From the NCBI GenBank assembly GCA_022661535.1, contig JAKULF010000020.1:62001-126000 (forward strand): a DNA stretch of 64,000 nucleotides, written 5' to 3'. A model generated the notes under the pieces. That model did no database searches. It saw nothing but the letters and a program-made list of their open reading frames with translations, and was not told the origin of the DNA. The stretch's first letter is position 1; each line of letters opens with the position of its first letter. Made by a program: the position numbers and the translations under genes. Positions 59,376-64,000 of the stretch are shown here, one piece after another. The stretch is from Eutypa lata (Eukaryota; Ascomycota; Sordariomycetes; Xylariales; Diatrypaceae).

Positions 59376-59414
59376 GGAGTGGATAGGAGCTGCGAAGCAG
59401 TTACTATCCGCTCC
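59376..59414. repeat. 39-nt hairpin, copy C
   Basis: Same unit with a C-to-T change in each stem arm (GAGTGG; GCAGTTAC). Confidence 0.88.
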
Positions 59415-59787
59415 GACCAATTACTTAAGTAAATCGTCAAAGGTAAGTCGTCGAAGGTAAATATAAATTTTAAAGATAAATACACTTATCGATAAGCGTT
59501 ATCGGGCAAAATAATATATTTACAAGATAAGTTAGCCCTTATCTATGCGTTAACCCTTAAGCCGATTGCAAAGCAGGCGCAAGCGTCAGCTGGTTATATT
59601 ACTATATTGTTATACGCGATGTAGATTTATACCACTTAGGCTTCGTACACTATGTGTGTGATGTATGCAGTTAATATAGCCCGTGTAAATTCAACCTACT
59701 ATCACCTGTAGTCTCTTGCAGACATCATTCATCGCTCTCCTATCTCCCGATCGTGCCTAAGAAAATAAAATAATAAGGCGTAGCAAC

Positions 59788-60931
59788 ATGTCTTCCTCAC
59801 CAGCAGATACAGTCGCGTTTATAGGTAAATAACGAATTACTACGTGGTAAGTTTGGAAGGGGTAGAATGCTAATGGTGATCTCCTAGGTCTCGGGGTCAT
59901 GGGCTATCCCATGGCCAAGAACCTCCGTGTTGGTTTGGGTCCAGAAACGACCCTACTCATCTGCGATGTGAACACCGAAGCCATTGCCCGCTTCCAGAAG
60001 GAAACCGAAGGTCAGGGACCGGTGAGCGTCGTCACCAACGGTTTCGAAGCAGTGAAGGCAGCAGTAAGTATACCTGAATGCATAATCAATCAACTTACAC
60101 TCTTCTCACCGTGATTAGAATACCGTCATCACCATGCTTCCCGGCTCAGCAGCCGTGAAAGCCGTCTACCTCGACCCAGAGACAGGCGTTCTAGCCGGCG
60201 CAGTCGCAGCCGCAGCCGCAGCCGAAAACGAAAGCGGCAACGCGCTGCCCCCGCCAAAGCTCATCATGGAATGCGGGACCATCGAAACAGACACCATCAC
60301 GTCGGTGGCCGAGGCAGCGCAGGCGACTAGCGCGGCGGAGCTGCACAGCACGCTGACCTTCGTGGACGCGCCCGTGTCGGGGGGTCCCATGGGGGCGCAG
60401 GCCGGGACGCTAACCTTCATGGTGGGGTGCCAACCTACCGCGTCGGCGCAGATCTTCCCCGTCGTGAAGTCGTACCTGCGGCACATGGGCAACGCGGACG
60501 GTATCTTCCTGTGCGGGGACGTGGGGGCCGGCACGGCCTTCAAGATCATCAACAACTACCTGAGCGCCATCACGTCGCTCGCGGCGTCCGAGGCCCTGAA
60601 CATCGGCGTTAAGGCCGGCCTGGACCCTAAGCTCCTGACTGATGTCATCAACGGGAGCGGCGGCCAGTGCTGGGTCACGAGCAAGAGCAACCCCGTGCCG
60701 GGCGTCCAGGACAACGTCCCGAGCAGTAGGGGGTACGAGGGCGGCTTTCGCATCGAGTTGTGCGCTAAGGTCCTGGGCATGGGGAGTCGGTTGGCGGAGA
60801 CGGTCGGCGCCAGGACGGTCCTGGATAGGCCGACGTTGGACGCGTTTGGGGAAGCTATTGCGGATGAGAGGTATGCGGGGAAGGATGCGAGGGTGGTGTA
60901 TAAGTGGCTTAATGATAGTGAGAGGAAGTAA
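59788..60931 (+). CDS. 3-hydroxyisobutyrate dehydrogenase-like oxidoreductase, second paralog
   Basis: Exons 59788-59824, 59888-60063 and 60119-60931 (341 aa). The Rossmann motif is rebuilt across the first intron (VAFIG|LGVMGYPMAKNL). DAPVSGGPMGAQ and FKIINNYLSA are the substrate and catalytic regions. The second intron falls before NTVITMLPG, matching the intron before DVVLTMLP in the paralog at 49099, so they share ancestry, but they are well diverged. It has an Ala-rich insertion (AGAVAAAAAAENE). It forms the right boundary of the catabolic-looking cluster. Confidence 0.9.
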
Positions 60932-62313
60932 TGAGGAAGTTAGGCGGTTTCGTGGCAGGCAGTGTTGAGTATGATGTAAGCGTAGACATAAGGAAGGCTG
61001 AAGAAAGGTACATAGAATGTTGAACTTGACTAATGATGTTCCCTTAATTCACGATATTGAGGATGCCGCTGTCGTTGTCCGTTACTTATAGTCTGAGGTT
61101 TGAGGCACCTCAACCAAAAATCACTACGGGCAGGGGGTCTTGGGTAGAGCAGATAGGTCTCGATGATACCAAAGTCTTATGCTCTACGGCATGCCCATAA
61201 TATAGCTGCTGACCTCTAGGAGCGCTGAGACTACAGAAGTTACTGTGTATGATTGGAATCTAAGAGCACACTCTCATTCTTGAGATTTACATGATATCAT
61301 GGATTATTTGACCGCTAGAAACTGCCAATGGCATGATAATAAGACGTGCAAGGGATATCTTATTGTGTGCTGTCGTTCTTGGTAGGTAACGGGGGGTTTG
61401 AAACGCACCCAAGCCTATACAAAGGACTATTCGTAAGCGGATTGGCGTTTAATATACCTCTCCAGTAGGATTCATGAAGATGGTTTCTTAACTAAGCTTG
61501 CATGGTTCGAATAGAGATAGTAGAGTCCGCTGGTCAAAGAGCCACGGTATTTCTGCCTGTTTATAAAGCGTATGATTCATCAGTACCTATTGACTGGAAA
61601 TGATCCCCATGCCATGGGTATAACCTAGAAGCCCAGGTGCGCAGTAAATATCTCAAATTTCGGCCACTAGCCAGTGAATGAATGCGGGCTATGGTAAGGC
61701 TACACTGGAATAAGGGAAGAAAGAATACGCCAGGATTTGGGTGGTGTTTTAAGCACGTCAATACGACAATGTATTTTCGGCGTATCCGCAAGTCTCTAGT
61801 ATTAGATTGAAGTTTTATTTTTATTTTCCATTTTTAGCACATTAACAACTACTCTGGTTAAAATTTAGGACAGAGACTGACTACACGAAGGTCATCCTCT
61901 ACCCTTGGCTTTAAAAGGGGGCGCGTCAAGAATTATTATCAAAAAGTGGACCATCACGTGAATGATGGTCATTCTGAATCAACGATGATAGGTGATACTG
62001 AAAAAAGGAGGCGGCTTCAATTCGGGTTGAGAACGAATCATCGAGGGGGAGGCGACTCAGCCCAGTCTAGACCGATTGACTCATTTCGATTTGAAAGGAC
62101 AACAACTATTATATAAACGACATCGTGAGCGATGAGGATGTCTGGTTTTGTGATCCTGCAGCAGTTGAGCAGACACAGACAAGTCTGGCGCATCGAAGAC
62201 ACTTTGAAGTGACGAAAAGAAGAAAGAACAAAAAGACAATAATGATGCTCGACTCTCATCTTATTACCATATTACCGGCTACTCCACAAGCGACGCAGAA
62301 ACCTACAAACAAA
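60932..62313. other. Intergenic, about 1.4 kb
   Basis: No supported gene. The frame of the next gene is open from 62125, but the better start is 62314, so 62,125-62,313 is probably leader. Confidence 0.5.
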
Positions 62314-63588
62314 ATGGAGGAGGAATACACCTACCCCTCCATACCCGGCACTCAACCACTCGACTACGAGTTAAAACCAGCCACAGGAGACAACGAACCC
62401 TTACCCCAGGCCCTGACGCATCCCAATCGACCCGTCCGGGGCGGAAAATCCGTATTCGCCTTCTGGCACTCGGGCATCGATACACTGCCGCCCTACCTCC
62501 GCCGCAACGTGATATCATGGTACCGACGCCTAGCTCCTCTCGGCTGGACAGTATACGTACTCGACTCGGTCCCGGATTCCCCGCTCAGCATATCCCGGTA
62601 CCTCGACACGACCTCATCCTCCGTCGTGCCAGCCGCCTACACCGACGGGCGGATCTCGGGCACGTACGCGCACCAGCACGCCTCGGATCTGATCCGGTAT
62701 CCGCTCCTCCTCGCCTACGGCGGCGTCTACATGGACGTGGGGATCCTGCTCTTCGGCGACCTCGATCGCCTGTGGAGCGACCTGCTCGTAAACCCGGACT
62801 CGGCTTGCGAGTTCGCGGGTTTCACGATGGGCGGCGCCGATGACCCCACGATTGTCAATTTCGCGTTCGCGTGTCTGCCTGATAACCCGCTTGTGGCGCG
62901 CGCGCACCGCATACTGCTGGGGCTCTGGAAGGATGGCGATCGCACTGATACGGTGGGCATGCATCGCCATCCGCTGGTTGATGGCGTTCCGCTGATGCGT
63001 ATGCCATCTGATACGAAGCAGAGTGGTAGTGATGGTGCAGGTGGTGGAGGGCGCGTCGACGCGATTACCGATGAGTCGATGACGGATTATGCCATCCAGA
63101 TCCAGGCTATGAGCGCTGCGCAGAGATGGGTCGATCCGTCGGATGGATGGGATGGCCCATGCTACGTGAGCGAGAAGACCTGGTTACTGGGGATGCTGGA
63201 TGGAGCGAATATCCCCGATCAGCTGGCGGGTTGGGATGGGAAGCGGTTGTTTGACTTGTTATCTCTGCAGATCCCGCGCGATGGAGAGATCAAGACCGAA
63301 GACCATAAGTTGGCGCGCGAGATGGTGGAGAGGACCGTTAGTGATAGCTTGTGCTTTAAGCTGTCTCATGGGTTCACGGCTAAGCTGTTTGGGGGCGACA
63401 CGGTGGGCATGCTCTGGAGAAAGCATGTTGGGAGTGATGCTGTACCGGGCACCTATGCCGGCTGGATGAGATGGGCCATGGCGAGCTGTAAACAGGATCG
63501 CATGTTGGAGCCGATTGAGGTGCCTGTGTATGAGCCGAGTAAGGTTGCACGATTGGACGATTTCATTCACGGACGATTACATTTATAG
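62314..63588 (+). CDS. Capsule-synthesis/GT32-type glycosyltransferase
   Basis: Single exon. I chose ATG 62314 (AAAATGG context, MEEEYTYPSIPG), giving 424 aa; the frame is open 63 codons further up. Family features: FAFWHSGIDTLPPYLRRNV, then HASDLIRYPLLLAYGGVYMDVG, the nucleotide-sugar-binding DxD-like block (MDVGILLFGDLD) of capsular polysaccharide synthesis and GT32 mannosyltransferase-like enzymes. No N-terminal membrane anchor is evident, unlike Golgi GT32 enzymes. Substrate unknown. Probably not part of the catabolic cluster. Confidence 0.8.
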   Translation: MEEEYTYPSIPGTQPLDYELKPATGDNEPLPQALTHPNRPVRGGKSVFAFWHSGIDTLPPYLRRNVISWYRRLAPLGWTVYVLDSVPDSPLSISRYLDTTSSSVVPAAYTDGRISGTYAHQHASDLIRYPLLLAYGGVYMDVGILLFGDLDRLWSDLLVNPDSACEFAGFTMGGADDPTIVNFAFACLPDNPLVARAHRILLGLWKDGDRTDTVGMHRHPLVDGVPLMRMPSDTKQSGSDGAGGGGRVDAITDESMTDYAIQIQAMSAAQRWVDPSDGWDGPCYVSEKTWLLGMLDGANIPDQLAGWDGKRLFDLLSLQIPRDGEIKTEDHKLAREMVERTVSDSLCFKLSHGFTAKLFGGDTVGMLWRKHVGSDAVPGTYAGWMRWAMASCKQDRMLEPIEVPVYEPSKVARLDDFIHGRLHL

Positions 63589-64000
63589 AGGTATTTAGAG
63601 GATTAGATAGATTAGACACTCATAGAAGGCGTAAATATATACTTACATATAGACTAGGATAGAAGCCCATTGTTATTGGCCATTTTTTATAATCATGGAT
63701 TCGTCGATTCATTGAGGAGCGTGACTCCTAACCCCTAAACTAAAGATAAGATGTAAAATGTCAAGTGTTTGTACGAGCCACAACTCCAGTTTAAGGCAGG
63801 TAAATAGTTACTTATACTTACTACTAGCACAGCCACAAATTACCCCACCATATCATCACAAGTAAATTCATTCTCCTAAGGGCTGAGATCAACTCTGCCC
63901 CTCCTTCTATCAACATCGACATCAACACTCATCAATGAACGAACAGACAGCAACTTTTCGTATATCAAGTACCTACCTACTCACCTCATATATACACCAC
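63589..64000. other. Right edge, 3' flank of the glycosyltransferase
   Basis: No ORF. Pyrimidine-rich sequence near the end (63,880-64,000) may be the leader of a gene beyond the window. Confidence 0.4.

Noticed and set aside
1..64000. CRISPR arrays, bacterial operons or ribosome-binding sites
   Set aside because: Eukaryotic genome with introns; the repeats present are microsatellites, LTRs, a MITE and a hairpin array, without spacer structure.

Overview
The window is nuclear DNA of a filamentous ascomycete (Pezizomycotina). Short GT-AG introns interrupt most genes, with donors such as GTATGT and GTAAGT. Several genes are filamentous-fungal families: an HbrB-type TORC2 subunit, a Gln-rich LIM-binding co-regulator and a MAT-type HMG-box pair. 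One transposon carries saturating repeat-induced point mutation (RIP). In-frame UAG codons at tryptophan positions of a meiotic gene suggest a lineage with sexual-stage A-to-I mRNA editing, best known in Sordariomycetes. I cannot name a genus.

Layout. 1-15 kb: an AMA1/Cdc20-type APC/C activator (-) with three internal UAG codons, BET4 (+), a secreted histidine acid phosphatase (-), a RidA-like protein with a signal peptide (-), an RNase H-fold protein (-) and a small three-exon gene (+). 15-30 kb: a PtaB/LIM-binding co-regulator (-), a 5 kb intergenic region, HbrB (-) and a gene with the N-terminal domain seen on fungal STAND-type proteins (-). 30.7-40.8 kb: a VIT+vWA gene (+) split by a 7,235-bp Ty1/copia LTR retrotransposon reduced by RIP to almost pure A+T. 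42.7-47.1 kb: two tandem MAT1-2-1-like HMG-box genes (+). The first is frameshifted and carries a hAT-like MITE in its HMG intron. The second has an in-frame UAG, and another UAG before an open extension. 47.7-61 kb: a catabolic-looking cluster of an FMN reductase, two HIBADH-like dehydrogenases, two carboxymuconolactone-decarboxylase-family proteins, an ACS-type MFS transporter, a zinc alcohol dehydrogenase and a metallo-beta-lactamase-fold hydrolase, including three head-to-head pairs. 58.8-59.4 kb: a hairpin and inverted-repeat array. 62.3-63.6 kb: a capsule-synthesis-type glycosyltransferase (+).

How it fits together. The most striking theme is sexual-cycle genes (AMA1-like, MAT-type HMG) whose reading frames are broken only by UAG or contain UAG while staying open beyond it. 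The AMA1-like frame keeps its C-terminal Ile-Arg tail after all three UAGs, which fits UAG-to-UGG recoding better than simple decay. The second theme is genome defence: RIP starts and stops inside the two LTRs, leaving both halves of the split host gene open. The third is the catabolic cluster, whose content (transporter, lactonase-fold hydrolase, CMD proteins, dehydrogenases) suggests breakdown of a lactone or aromatic-derived compound; the substrate is unknown.
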